Source of the DNA: Sinotaia quadrata
Lineage: Eukaryota; Mollusca; Gastropoda; Architaenioglossa; Viviparidae
Direction of reading: 5' to 3'
Assembly (NCBI GenBank): GCA_028829895.1
Contig: CM054179.1
Location: 98,537,375-98,601,374, forward strand
Length of the DNA stretch: 64,000 bases
A program made the translations under genes and the position numbers. The notes below the pieces were generated by a model. The model saw only the letters and a list, made by a program, of their open reading frames with translations, had not been told where the DNA came from and did no database searches. This document shows positions 22,591 to 34,434 of this stretch, piece by piece (position 1 is the stretch's first letter; each line of letters starts with the position of its first letter).

Positions 22591-23097
22591 TTGAGATGTT
22601 AACCATCGTGTTAACCTCTGCTCTATTAGGAGTACATTTCAAACATTACCCGCGAACCTTTCACAATAATAAGAAATGAATAGCTATTTTTTTAAATAAG
22701 AAAAATTTTATGCCAGTTTTAAGACATACGAATAATTAATTAATCAGGGAAGAAAAAGTTATGTCAGTTTTAAGGCATATTAATAAATAATTCAGCATCA
22801 TTTTAGACTTAGAGATGAATAATTCAATATGCCTCAATAATCAGTGAGCATTGAACATCAAGCAAAAGCATATTTATTTCTCTCATTTATTTCTCTCATT
22901 CTCTCTGGAACATGACCAGAGTATGTCTCCATACATAAAAGAGATATCAGCAACTTTTATCACGAAACATCACTATAATTTTCCTTATTTATAAGTTAGA
23001 GACAGGACCAACTATGTCTCTATACTTAAGGAAATACAAACGGAAATCATATGCAAAAATCATTATTTCTTTTCTTTTCATCGTAGAAGAATATTTA
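22591..23097. other. AT-rich spacer
   Basis: Short imperfect duplication near 22700-22790 (AGTTATGTCAGTTTTAAGGC vs ATGCCAGTTTTAAGAC). No gene signal. Confidence 0.6.
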
Positions 23098-23327
<230 letters not shown>

Positions 23328-23434
23328 GATTTTACTATTTCTTACCAATTTTAATTTGATTGTATTATTTATCTTTACATACTTATGCCTGAGTAGGTTT
23401 GCATATGCTGCTAATTATAATTAGCTTTTATTAT

Positions 23435-24110
23435 ATATATATATATGTTTTACTTTGCTGCTAATTGCTAATTATAATTTGCTTGCATTTTGTATATATA
23501 TATACTTGTGTGCGCGCGCGCGCTAATACTTATAAATTATTCTTTATATATATATATGTATTTTCATTTGCTGCTAATTATTATTTGTTTGTATTCTATA
23601 ATGTACAATATATATATAGAAGAAATTTTTATGTATATATTGCTTCACCGTGTAAAGGTGAACAACCAAGAGTTCCATTATGTTTAGATTTGCACTTAAA
23701 TTGATTTCACTTAATGTACCTTTTTAGTTTATCCAGAATAAGCAAATAATGATAAAATCAATCGCATCAAAACTAATTGGCTACATTACAGAGTATCGCT
23801 AAGCTGCAGGTGCTGCTAATTCGTGACTGTACTAAAAAGAAGAAATAAAAAAAAAATTCTGCAAGAAAACATTCTAAACATACTGAGACATCTGGAATTG
23901 GATCGATTGAGGTGAGCACTTACGATTCATCGACCCAGGCAGCGAACACACACACACATACACACACGCACGCACGCACACACACAGGCAAGTATACATA
24001 TGCACACACGCACATTCTCACACACGTTCACTACACACTCATACGCAAGCACACATTCACTCCACCACACTTAGGCCCCAATACACATTATGTATAAACA
24101 CATATATCTT
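23435..24110. repeat. cluster of (TA)n, (CG)n and (CA)n tracts
   Basis: TA runs at 23435-23449, 23494-23502, 23546-23557 and 23608-23618, a GTGTGCGCGCGCGC run near 23510, and a CA-rich segment at 23945-24070. Similar 60-90 base units with TTGCTGCTAATTATAATT recur at 23405, 23455 and 23569, suggesting a small tandem repeat. Confidence 0.8.
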
Positions 24111-24289
24111 TTGTATATATGGTCATATTAATTATAATATTAAAGTAATTCTTCCAAATTTTAAAAAAAAGAATTAAATGTCTGAACCACTACTAATAAT
24201 GATAAATGACAATCACCTGGAAAATTAATTGCTGAGAAAGATTGTGATATGTAGAGACGCTTTCCCCTTTTTTCTCCTCTTACCACACT

Positions 24290-24420
24290 TACTCTTACAT
24301 AGACACATACAAACATAGGCACATATACGTACACATACTCACATATCCACATACATAGACACATACTCACAAACATAGGCACATATACGTACACATACGC
24401 ACATATCCAACTTACATACA
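24290..24420. repeat. CACATA-type minisatellite
   Basis: Two near-identical units of about 60 bases (ACATACAAACATAGGCACAT / ATACGTACACATACTCAC) separated by 60 bases. Confidence 0.85.
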
Positions 24421-25110
24421 CGCCCAGTAGCTAGAAGGCGTGGCACACTTAGTTGAATTTAATGCTATTAATCTCCCTTCGGCTTGTCGCTCACAAAATG
24501 ACACAGGTTGTAATTTCACCAGCGACATAGTTCCATGATGAATGGGTAGAAGAAGAAAGTAAGTGTCAATTTTCCCCTCCCTTTCCGACTGTCGACACGT
24601 CTGCTGGGCTTTGATTTTGCCGTAGACTGGTAATCACGACCAGTACGAATGCCTTTTCCATATGTTGCGCGCGTTCCACTGAAGGGAAAGTGCACACAAT
24701 GATTTGGACATCAACGTACCAACGTAACTCCACCGAAGCCATTCATCATGCCTGATTGGATACGATTTCTAGACCGGTGGGGGTAGTGGGTGGTGGTGGG
24801 TGTAGGTGAAGGGGTAAGTACGTTAGTTTGGAAGTGAGCAGGTTTGTGGATCGGTCAAAACATCTTTTATAACGGTTATTTCTTGTTAGGACACCGTTTA
24901 TCTCTCTTTGCTTCACGGCGGAAGGGAATCTATCCACAATCGTGTGCAGCTTACAGGATTCTCTGCCCTTCCTTTGTTCACATTTCTTTGACATTTTTCC
25001 AGTTCAACGGGTGACATTCCTTTTTCTTATTGACTGGTCTCCACACGACTGACTGACTGACTGATCTACTGACTTACATTCATTGTCTAAGGCCGTTGTT
25101 TATTACAAGC
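24421..25110. other. spacer, no recognised gene
   Basis: Slightly GC-richer single-copy DNA with a GGTGGTGGG tract at 24779-24805. An 82-codon minus-strand frame (24746-24994) has no splice support. Confidence 0.45.
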
Positions 25111-25114
25111 TTTT

Positions 25115-25645
25115 GCCTTGATTAAATAGAATATACTGGAGCAAAAGTTTCAATAGAATATAATGGGCAAAACGTTTTAATAGAATATACTGGGCAAAAC
25201 GTTTCAGTAGAATATACTGGGCAAAACGTTTCAATTGAATATACTGTGCGAAACGTTTCAATAGAATATACTGGGTAAAACGTTTTAATAGAATCACCTG
25301 AGGTAACACTTTTAAATAGAATCTACTGTGACAAAAAGTTTTAATGCAATATACTGGAGCTAAACGTTGCAATAAAATCTACAGGGGCTAGAATATACTA
25401 AAGCAACACTTTTCCATAGAATCTACTGTGACAAAACGTTTTAATAGAAGACACTGAGGCAAAACGTTCCAATAGAGTAAACTGGGGCAAAACATTTCAA
25501 TGGAATATACTGAGGCAACACTTTTCCATAGAATCTACAATGTGACAACACGTTTTAATGGAATACACTGGTGCAAAACGTTTCACTAGAAGTTAATGGG
25601 GCAAAAAGTTTCACTAGAATATACTGGGCTAGACGTGTAAATTTC
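25115..25645. repeat. 27-28 bp minisatellite, about 19 units
   Basis: Degenerate units of AATAGAATATACTGGGC followed by AAAACGTTTC fill about 530 bases, some with CTGTGAC or TGAGGCAAC variants. The repetitive minus-strand open frame here is an artefact. Confidence 0.92.
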
Positions 25646-25879
25646 TATTAAATCGATAACTAAACTCAGTTGTTTAGCTAAGTAGCTGAGAGTTTAAAAA
25701 TACACGAAGGACGTCAGTGGCTGTTGTTTGTGTGATTTTGTGAGACGAATGTAATAATATTCTTGGAGTAAAATCTACATCTTCTAATGACGATTGTATT
25801 TAATTTAGTTTGGTAGCATGTTACAACGTGGCGCCGAGTCAGTGTGTTTGTTTGTGTTCCTGCATGTAAGGGATGGGTC

Positions 25880-26140
25880 TAAGTGTTTATAACTTGAATA
25901 TTATTTCGTTTGTTGGCTTGTTTATTTGTTTGTTTGCAGCTTTGTTTACTTGCTTGTTTGTTTCTTTCACTTTTTTGTTTGCATATTTGCTTATTTGTTT
26001 GTTTCCTTTTTTTCACCACTCTGTCTCTGTTTCTTTTTTCTTTCTTTCTTTCTTTGTTTCTTTGGTTTAAGAATGATATGGTTATAATTTGGCAAAATAT
26101 ATTTTGAGAATTTCACATTTACATTAAACTTTTACTATGG

Positions 26141-26185
<45 letters not shown>

Positions 26186-26210
26186 TTTCTTTCTTTCTTT
26201 AGTATAAGAA
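25880..26210. repeat. T-rich tract and (CTTT)n array
   Basis: A (TTTG)n-like tract at 25900-26010, then CTTT arrays near 26037-26058 and 26141-26201. The sequences after these two arrays are near-duplicates (GGCAAAATATATTTTGARAA at 26090 and 26227), so an approximately 140-bp segment including the microsatellite was duplicated. Confidence 0.85.
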
Positions 26211-26439
26211 AGATACGATTAAAAGTTGGCAAAATATATTTTGAAAATTTCACATCTACAATAAACTTTTACTACGGCCTCCAAGACAACGTTTCTCGGT
26301 TAAGGTTTCATATCCACTTTAGTTTGCTTTTACCCCCACTCCACCCCTTTGACCCACGACGTAGAACCTGAAAAAACTAGGTGCAACTCGGGGGATGGGT
26401 GTAGGATGGGGTAGAGAAAGCACGTTTTCCGGAAGTCCT

Positions 26440-26814
26440 TCAGAGGATAATGGATACTGTGCTCATTTCGTCACCAGAAAGAGTGGACGAAAAGTAACTG
26501 ATTGATTTAGCATGCAACCATTCTTTTCTTCTTCTGGATCTTAAGATGTCTGGGCAATGCAAGTCTCCATAAAAGACAGACAAAGCTTCCGGCGACTTCG
26601 TTCTTTTGTTGTTCTGTGTATTCTTCCGCGTGCTGCACGTTTCCTGCCAGGCGAAATAACTCTGCGACATTTCAGTGAAAGCGAGGCTCAACGTAAGAAG
26701 TCTTGCGGTGAATGGGTCCGGAAGTCGCGTCTCCTCAGGACCAAAGGTTATATGTGGACCACAACTCGGCGACATACGAGGCCGTGAAAGACGCACACGC
26801 CCCTTGGTGACGCA
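26440..26814 (-). CDS. unexplained open frame, about 125 codons (weak)
   Basis: The longest open frame in the window that is not made of simple repeats. It lies in a CpG-containing, GC-richer island (26340-26830). The peptide includes SFAWQETCSTRKNTQNN-like polar stretches and a basic segment, LRSRRRKEWLHAK. There is no recognised domain and no clear start or splice site. On the plus strand an overlapping short candidate exon, GACCAAAGG.. after TCTCCTCAG (26737), reads YVDHNSATYEAVKDAHAP. Only one strand, or neither, can be right. Confidence 0.22.
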   Translation of the reverse strand, partial: CVTKGRVRLSRPRMSPSCGPHITFGPEETRLPDPFTARLLTLSLAFTEMSQSYFAWQETCSTRKNTQNNKRTKSPEALSVFYGDLHCPDILRSRRRKEWLHAKSISYFSSTLSGDEMSTVSIIL

Positions 26815-26965
26815 CTAGCGAGGATCCTTTTGAGAGTAGTAAAAAATACATTGTTAAAAATACAACTAAAGCAATTTGGAATGGAAGCTGTCGTCTTCTC
26901 TGGCAGGAGATTTCAGTTCTTGAGAGGAAAGTCCCGACAGTCCAAATGCGTATTTGATGACGTAG

Positions 26966-26969
26966 TTGT

Positions 26970-27001
<32 letters not shown>
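26966..27001. repeat. (GT)n microsatellite
   Basis: Pure GT run interrupted once near its start. Confidence 0.95.
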
Positions 27002-27005
<4 letters not shown>

Positions 27006-27679
27006 TTGCATTTGTGTGCTCTATAATAATAAAAAAGTAAAACAGGAAAATATAAAATTTTGGCTAATGTTGCTAATAAACAAATTCATTTGATACGGTT
27101 TTAAAGGTACAAAATAAATAAATAAATAAAGGTATAATACAGATTTGCAAACAATACTAGTTCTTTTACCTTTAACCTCACTGTTACGATTACACTTGCT
27201 ATTACAATTACGAATGTTGCTGCAAATATATATATAAACACTGTTAACGTTGCGTAGGTAGTTGCGAATGTTGCAGTCATAATTGCTGATAAGAAAGTTG
27301 CAGTTTTGCAACAAAATAAAAAGTTTTACCTAAGAGTGGCCGTTTGAATTGAAATGTCATGTCAATATAAGGATCACTTAGGGTAATCGAAACGAGGGGG
27401 ACACGGAATACGTCATTCGTTTTACTTTATAGTATTTACATATTTCATTGAAAACTGTGAACCAAGGTGTTAAACTGGAATCGAATGCTTTTTCAGGGCA
27501 GGTGTAGTGTGTTCGTGCAGGTTGGAATACAAAGGGGGTGGGAATAGACTCTGAGAAGAAGAGGATAAAAGAAGCAAGAAAAAATAAAGGAGGTGGGGGT
27601 TGAAGCCAAAAGAAAAACAAATTCCCTGCTTTTTTAAAATGAAAACTTAGTCCGTGAACCCATTCCTGTCCTCTTGCAG

Positions 27680-27801
27680 ACATGAAGAGAGTCCTCCGAC
27701 TAAAATTAATGATACTGGCGGCAATTTCATTCATTCAGTTTGAAGGCATCAATACACATCGTGTTACCCGCAGCTCAAGACATTCGGAATCCGTGTACTC
27801 A
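27680..27801 (+). CDS. candidate first coding exon with signal peptide
   Basis: After a strong acceptor (CCATTCCTGTCCTCTTGCAG) an ATG at 27682 opens a 40-codon frame that ends exactly at a donor, TCA|GTAAGC, in phase 0. The N-terminus, MKRVLRLKLMILAAISFIQF, has basic residues then a hydrophobic core, as a secretory signal peptide does; EGINTHRVTRSSRHSESVYS follows, with basic dipeptide-like sites. An upstream non-coding first exon is implied. A secreted peptide or protein precursor is a fair inference; the remaining exons were not found. The antisense strand is also open but lacks splice signals. Confidence 0.45.
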
Positions 27802-28879
27802 GTAAGCGGAAGTAGTCTGTTCCTAGATGATGGGTGCTATCCCCTTTCCAACTCCTGAAACCCGATATTATTTCTTCCAAGAGCAGAAATTGTATTTAGT
27901 TGCGACTGTTGGAGAACGAGACTCGTATGCCGAGAAAGACGTGTGGACGAAACGTAATATTACATAGAACTTTTTAAACTTAAAAGTCAGGCATTCTATT
28001 TTTAACTTTTTCTTTCTCTCTCCTTCACAAGGTCCTCATGAATGGCAGTTTCGAAAGGTCGTGAAGTACTTATAGGTTAAGAAGAAGAAAAAGGACTAAT
28101 TTCTTTTTTGGCGCAGTATATGGAACATATTTTTAAAATTCAAAATAGTGCATTCAATTACATTTTTAATTACTATTCAAATAACTTTGTATTTTAAATT
28201 GAAGAAGAGCAGCAAGCAGGTAAAATCACAATACTGTGAAAGAAAAGAAGAAATTATAAAAAAGAAGAAATAAAGAAAGAAGGAACAAACCTTTGGGAAA
28301 TATTTAATGAGAACAAAGGAAAAAATTAGACAACAAAGAAGAATTAAGAGAAGACTGGAAGGAGAGAATGAAGGAAAGACACAATGCGGACAGTAAGAAA
28401 TGAAAAAAGAAAAAAAAACAAAGACCAACTAATAAAAAGATCTAAAAACTGAAGGATGGATTGACAAAATGAGAAGGATGATGAGGTAAAAAGTAAACAG
28501 AGATAGGAAGAGAAGAGAATTAGAAAGAATAAATGAAGAAATAAACAGAAGAAAGTAATCAACACGAAGGAACAAATAAATACACCAGAATAAAAAGAAA
28601 TGAAGAAAATAAAACGACTAAAGAAAGAATTAGAAAAACCAAATTAAGAAAGGAAAGAAAAAAACAAAATTATGGAAAGAAAAGAGGAAAATTTAAAAAA
28701 AAGTAAATAATAAGAAAAACTTAAGACTACAAAGATAGAAAGGAAAACATAAGAAAAATGTATAAAAGATGAAAAAGGAAAGAAAGAAGTTACTAAGAAT
28801 AAGGAAGTGTGTTTAGCGGGAGGAGTAACCAAACAACAACAACAAATAAAAGAAAACTGGAAGCAAGAAATAAAGAAAG

Positions 28880-28880
<1 letters not shown>
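27802..28880. other. spacer, becoming purine-rich
   Basis: Ordinary sequence to about 28080, then an almost uninterrupted A/G-rich strand from 28200 to 29030. Open frames on either strand in that part are low-complexity. Confidence 0.7.

Positions 28881-28883
<3 letters not shown>

Positions 28884-28942
<59 letters not shown>
28884..28942. repeat. (GA)n microsatellite
   Basis: About 29 pure GA units in the middle of an 830-base polypurine strand, a candidate for triplex (H-DNA) structure. Confidence 0.97.
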
Positions 28943-28946
<4 letters not shown>

Positions 28947-29042
28947 GAAACACAGAAGAATAAAGGAAGAGAGGAAAAGAAGAAGGAAAAGAAGAAAGAG
29001 GAAAAAGAAGAAAGTCCACACCAGAATCATAATGCTTCAACT

Positions 29043-29870
29043 AGAATGTTATAATTGAAGAACACTCATCGCATACAGAATTAGCACGGAAAGAAAGAAA
29101 AAAGTCTTGTTTTAATAATTAATTCTATCAAGTTACAAGACCGCAGGGACGGAAAAAGACACTTGGCATTTTTAAAAAGTTTTTTATAACGAAAATGTCT
29201 AAAATGTTCAAGCAGTTGTCATGTCATCGAACAGTAGGATGGAAATTTCCCACATTTATCTTATCTTTATAACATATTTATTCTTTTGCCCTTATCAAAC
29301 TTCATAAGTGTCATTGTGTGTTCTCTGTTGAAAAGTTATAAAGAAAAAAAAATCAAGGACGTTTGTGGATTCTTTCTTTTTTCTTTCATTTATTGCTATT
29401 GTGATTTTATTTAATTATAATGCACACATTTTCTAATTTTAGTTTAACACTATCTATCTATTGATATATACTTAATCGTAGATAATCAAATTTTTGGACA
29501 GTGAACTTTCTCAACTTTCCACCCACCTACCCGGACAGTTATCATTACCATTATTTTTCTTCTTCTTCTGTCTTTGAAAATCAGGAATAGACCAAAGGTC
29601 ACCATGACATGAACTTTTGTTGTCTGCTTCCTTTAACTTGCTGGTGACGTCACTATTTCTGATCTCTTTCGTAAGCTCTTTGATGCTGTAGACACAATTT
29701 GCTTTAAGGATTCCTTACTTGGCTTTGCTTTCTATTAATTAGAAATAAAAGAAAACTATTTTGCAACTATGTAAAACATACGTGGAAAGCCCTTCTTTTT
29801 GATGTATCTTTAAAACAAAACAAAAAATATGAATCACGGATTCATTTTTTATACACATACATATTGTTAG
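29043..29870. other. spacer, nothing recognised
   Basis: Mixed AT-rich DNA; TGACGTCA palindrome at 29645-29652. Confidence 0.6.

Positions 29871-29871
<1 letters not shown>

Positions 29872-29925
<54 letters not shown>
29872..29925. repeat. (AC)n microsatellite
   Basis: About 27 pure AC units, followed to 30060 by degenerate 30-50 base units containing ACATACATTT and TTGTCTGAACACA. Confidence 0.97.
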
Positions 29926-29927
<2 letters not shown>

Positions 29928-30499
29928 AAATATGCATTTACATACTTTATCTGAACACATACACATTGGTACATACATTTCCCTACTTTGTCTGAACACA
30001 GAACATACATATACATTCACACTCATTTTCAGAAGACATTTCACACACATTTACATACCTTTATGTAATTGGTCGATAAAGTAACACATTTATCAAGTCG
30101 GCATTTACTAACAAAAGTCAAGATGTGCTCAATTGACATAAGCAGATTCACTTTTTTCTTTTCTTTTTTCTTTCATTTTTTGTTGGGTGGGAAAGTAAAT
30201 GGATGCATATCCTGCAAAGTAAACAAAGAATTTTACTGTAAAAACATGTTTATGTATAAACATCATTGTAAAGGAAATATAGTATAAATATAAATAGTAA
30301 TATCACAAAATGTTACTATAAACAAAGTAATATATTTCTACATTTAATTATCAGATATTTTCGGATTTAAACTCAGCAGAAAAGCGTTACTGTAAAGTTA
30401 ATAATGAAAGTTATTGCAAATTAAACACGTGAACTTACTGTTAACAGAGAAGTTTTAATTTTGAACATAATGATTTTTCGTAGAAACATCCAGAAAGGT

Positions 30500-30665
30500 T
30501 CCCTGATTTAAACACTTCCATTGTATGTGGCCTGATTTAAACCATCCGTTGTATGTGGCAAATTTAAATCTATCCATTCCACGTGACCTGATTTAAATAC
30601 ATCCATTATATGTGGCCTGATTTAAACCATCCGTTGTATGTGGCAAAATTTGAATCTATTCCACA
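30500..30665. repeat. 26-30 bp minisatellite
   Basis: Six degenerate units built on GACCTGATTTAAACCATCC and GTATGTGGC; a 100-bp higher-order duplication is visible (30520 and 30615). Confidence 0.85.
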
Positions 30666-31230
30666 CGACCTGACTTAAGATACACATATATCCATTTATC
30701 AATCCCGCGTGTTTAAATACTGGGGACAGAAGTCCAAGGGTGCATTCCAACAAAATGTAATATTTTTTAGTGTTCAAAAAATAATTATTAAATAAAATAA
30801 ACTAATTTTGACTTCTAAACAAGTAATATGCTTCCATAGAAATCTATACATTGGTACCATGTTTACATCGAATCATCTCTTCGGTTCTAATTATAGATTG
30901 ATAGGCAGATGGATGGTACGGAAAATGACCGAGACGCAAATCCCACGTTACACCTAAAATAGATAAAAGTCTGCAGCCGCAAATCTCTCAAGTCGTTTTC
31001 AAAATCATATTTCAATATTTTTAAAAGAAACCATAATGTATCCTCTTGGTTTTAAAACATATTTATGTTTCCAACTCCAACTTTTTAATCCTCTCAGACT
31101 CTCCCTCAGTCCTATTAGCTTTAGAGAACCCTAGCTGAAATTACCACCTAGTTAATGAACTACTTGAATCAAACCTGTTTACTAAATAATGGAAGGACAT
31201 TTAAAACAATGGATTCCCTGTCATATTGAT
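30666..31230. other. AT-rich spacer
   Basis: Single-copy DNA, no gene signal. Confidence 0.6.
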
Positions 31231-31234
31231 ATAC

Positions 31235-31365
31235 ATGGTAATGACGTCATATTTGATTACAGGGTAATGACGTTGTATAGAGTAATGACGCCCATATTAC
31301 TATATGGGGGTAATGACGTCATATTAGTATACGGGTGGTGGGGGTAATGATGTCATGTTGCTAAT
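31235..31365. repeat. minisatellite carrying CRE palindromes
   Basis: Units of GGTAATGACGTCATATT recur at irregular spacing (31238, 31264, 31282, 31309, 31345). Two keep a perfect TGACGTCA (31242, 31314); three are one or two bases away. Confidence 0.8.
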
Positions 31366-31494
31366 GACAAACCTGATTCCACAGGAAATGCAGCTCTTAG
31401 TGACCCGTTGCCTATGAGATATTCAATTTTCTGATATTAAATTCAGTTAGACCGATTACAGTGCATCTATCTGGCAGCAAGATTGGGATCCAGT

Positions 31495-31740
31495 TTTTTT
31501 TTCTGGTACACCTGTGAAATTATTCTTTCGTTCTCTTTCTTTTTTCTCCCTCTCTCTTCGATCTTTCTATTTTTTCTTCTCTCGTTCCACTCTTTCTCTT
31601 CCTTCTTTCTATCCCCTGTCTTACGTCTTCAGTATCTCCTTGCTGTTTCTCTTTTTTACCCCTCGTCTTCTTTCCAGTTTTCTTTCTGTCAAACTCTTTC
31701 GCTCTTGCCAAATCTGATGTAGCATTTTTGCCTCTCCTAT
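31495..31740. repeat. polypyrimidine tract
   Basis: T/C-rich strand with overlapping low-complexity open frames in several frames. No tandem unit. Confidence 0.85.
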
Positions 31741-31800
31741 CCCTGCCACTCATCCACTAAATCTAAATCTACAAATAAAAACAAATAGAAATATAATGAA

Positions 31801-32088
31801 TTAGAATGTACGCAAAGACTCGAAAAGATTTCTCGACTTTGCCGAAGGGGCTGGATGCCAAACCGGCCCATCTTCAGAACTAAGGAACTGACATGAGAGA
31901 AATTTAATGAGTTCTACAAATTTGCCCTCATGCAATGCCAACGTGCGAACATTGGCATTTATTGAAAATGAGAGACAATATTTGAACATTTCAGGCATAT
32001 ATATCTGATTAATGTTAATTGCATAGATTTTTCTGTATATTACTGTAAAACGAAAAGCAGATCCCGTTTTGAGTGTTTGTATTTTTAA
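31801..32088 (-). CDS. open frame of about 95 codons, possible exon
   Basis: On the minus strand one frame is open from the poly-G/A run near 32090 to a stop at 31801, improbably long for AT-rich DNA. Within it a weak acceptor (ATTAACATTAATCAG) could start an exon encoding MPEMFKYCLSFSINANVRT, then LHEGKFVELIKFLSC, and ending GPVWHPAPSAKSRNLFESL. The mix of hydrophobic and charged residues is protein-like. No donor is needed if it is terminal. The family is not recognised; repeat-derived sequence is an alternative. Confidence 0.28.
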   Translation of the reverse strand, partial: LKIQTLKTGSAFRFTVIYRKIYAININQIYMPEMFKYCLSFSINANVRTLALHEGKFVELIKFLSCQFLSSEDGPVWHPAPSAKSRNLFESLRTF

Positions 32089-32089
32089 T

Positions 32090-33115
32090 CCCCCCCCCCT
32101 TTTTTTTTTTTCAGTTGTGTTTGTATATTTATCTCCCTTGTTTAGTTGTTCTCGCTATTCGGCGTAGTAAATGATACTTTAGTGCTTTCTCTCTTTCTTC
32201 CTCTCTCCCTTTCTTAATCTCTCTTTCTTCCCCTCTCTTTCCTCCTCTCTCACTGTTTCTTTATTTCTCTCTCTTTCTCTCTCATATTAACTTTGAAAGC
32301 CTAGTAATGAGAGAAATTGAAAACTGAATAGTAAAAGAGAAAGATAAAAAAAATCTTCAAAATGAGTCTACAAGCACAAAATACATCTCAAACACAGACA
32401 GTTCCATCCTCTTGTCTCGTTAGCCGACACATTCAATGACACACAGAGCCGGCGTTTATCACCCGTTCTCTCATATATTCCTTTACATACATATACGCTC
32501 GCGCGCTCACACATACACACGTACGCGCCATACATACGCACACATGCACACACACACTCATCAAACATACGCACGCACACACGTACGCATACAGACACGC
32601 GCGCGCGAACTCATGGGCACGGACACACATACATACATAAGCAACTTACTTGTGCACCATACAACCATACACACACTAAACACAAACACACGCCATACTC
32701 ATGTTTTAGACTCAAATACCCCACCCCACCCCCATCATATAACCATCCTATACGCCTTCATGCAATCCATAACCCCCCTCCCCCTCCATATCAAAACACC
32801 CACGCATACATGAGCACTCTATCTCACATATACAACGCACACTCGCACATATACAGAGTTCACACTATACACTTGCACACTCACAAACACACTGCACACA
32901 TGCATATACAGCGTACACATATATTCTCACTATACACTTGCACACTCACAAACACACTGCACACACCCGCATAAACAACATACACATATATTCACACTAT
33001 ATACTTTGCACACTCACACACTGCACACTTGCATATACAACATACACATATTCACACTATACACTTTGCACACTTACAAACACACATAATACACACTTGC
33101 CAAACACAACACAGG
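32090..33115. repeat. C/T-rich then CA-rich low-complexity region
   Basis: C and T homopolymers (32091-32111), CTTT/CTCT tracts (32180-32285) and about 600 bases of degenerate CA-rich repeat from 32500. From 32870 to 33100 a 70-bp unit with TTCACACTATACACTTGCAC is present about four times. Confidence 0.85.
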
Positions 33116-33660
33116 TTACAAACTGTCACATAATGGCTTATGTAACCTACACCCACCCTCTCCTCTAAAAATAGACTACATATAAACCTACCTTCTAGAA
33201 CGGCTGACCCTTATCCATTAGCTGGAAACATACCTGGATGTTCCAAACACTCTCTCTAAACTAACAAATATCAAAGTGCAGCTCAGCCACACAAACAAAC
33301 ATACTAGAAACTCACCTTTAAATCATTAGTCGAATGCAAATGATTTTTGAGGCTCCTGGCCTTAATAAGTGAGAATTGTTTTACTAACCTTTATTGCCAG
33401 TTATCAACACAGAAGGAAACAATCCTCTCCATATATTACTGCTGAAGGCTTGTGGTTTTGCTGCCTACCTAATATTAAATTAATATTTATCTCTTGACAT
33501 TAATTATATTTTATATTGTTATAGTTTGCTTAAAATATTAAATTGTATGATGACCGTATACATAAGAGTGTTCTGTCAGAGAAGAAATGGTGTTGATTTC
33601 TTGGGCGCTGTGTATTTTACTGGCAGATCAGCACTTTATCTGAGATCTTATCTGAAACAT
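33116..33660. other. spacer
   Basis: No gene or repeat that I can support. Confidence 0.55.
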
Positions 33661-33664
33661 TGAA

Positions 33665-33891
33665 GAGTGTTGAGCAGCAAACACCAGAAGAGAATCACTT
33701 TATCTTGGATGTTGACTTTGACGAGTGTTGAGCAGCAAACACCAGAAGAGAACCACTTTATCTTGGATGTTGACTTTGACGAGTATTGTGCTGCAAAGCA
33801 ACACCAGATTGACCCACATGCCATGATCCAGTTCAATGGACTGCATGTGTGTCTGCTAATGACATTCACAGGGACAATAGAGGGCATGTAG
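33665..33891 (+). pseudogene. coding-like fragment with 58-bp internal duplication
   Basis: The 58 bases from 33665 are repeated from 33723 with a single change. Because 58 is not a multiple of three, the first copy is out of frame with the second. From the second copy a frame reads EENHFILDVDFDEYCAAKQ, then HQIDPHAMIQFNGLHVCLLM, to TGTIEGM and TAG (33891). A possible donor GTAGGC overlaps the end. The peptide is strongly protein-like (acidic block, Cys, hydrophobic segment), but I cannot name it. It may be an exon whose start was duplicated, or a decayed gene fragment. Confidence 0.35.
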
Positions 33892-34115
33892 GCGAACCTA
33901 AAGTTATGTATTTATAAATTCAACAACCACACAGCTTCAATCACGATATAATGGAATTCATTTGAACTTTAATCAAAGTACTTTTAGAGTTCACTCAGAA
34001 ACATTCAGTGTTCTCTTTTAAACTCATTTATTGTTCATTCATATAACTACTCCAGTGATATAGGACTCAAATGAACATTCTCTCATGACACCAGAAGGTC
34101 GTGATTATGAACCAA

Positions 34116-34245
<130 letters not shown>

Positions 34246-34434
34246 ACTCTAATTGTAACTGTTGAATTATTTGCTAAATGTAACAATGCTATCTTATGCT
34301 ATTTCTTGTTGAATACATTTATTGTTGATACTTAGACCACTCGTTTTAGCGTGACTTAAATGTTAATTGTTGTAGTCTGTCACCTTTATTTATTTACTAT
34401 CCTGGCTGTGTATCGCAGGGGGCTCGAGTATCTT

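Noticed and set aside
28177..29058. Several open frames of 75-128 codons on both strands
   Set aside because: Polypurine/polypyrimidine low complexity.
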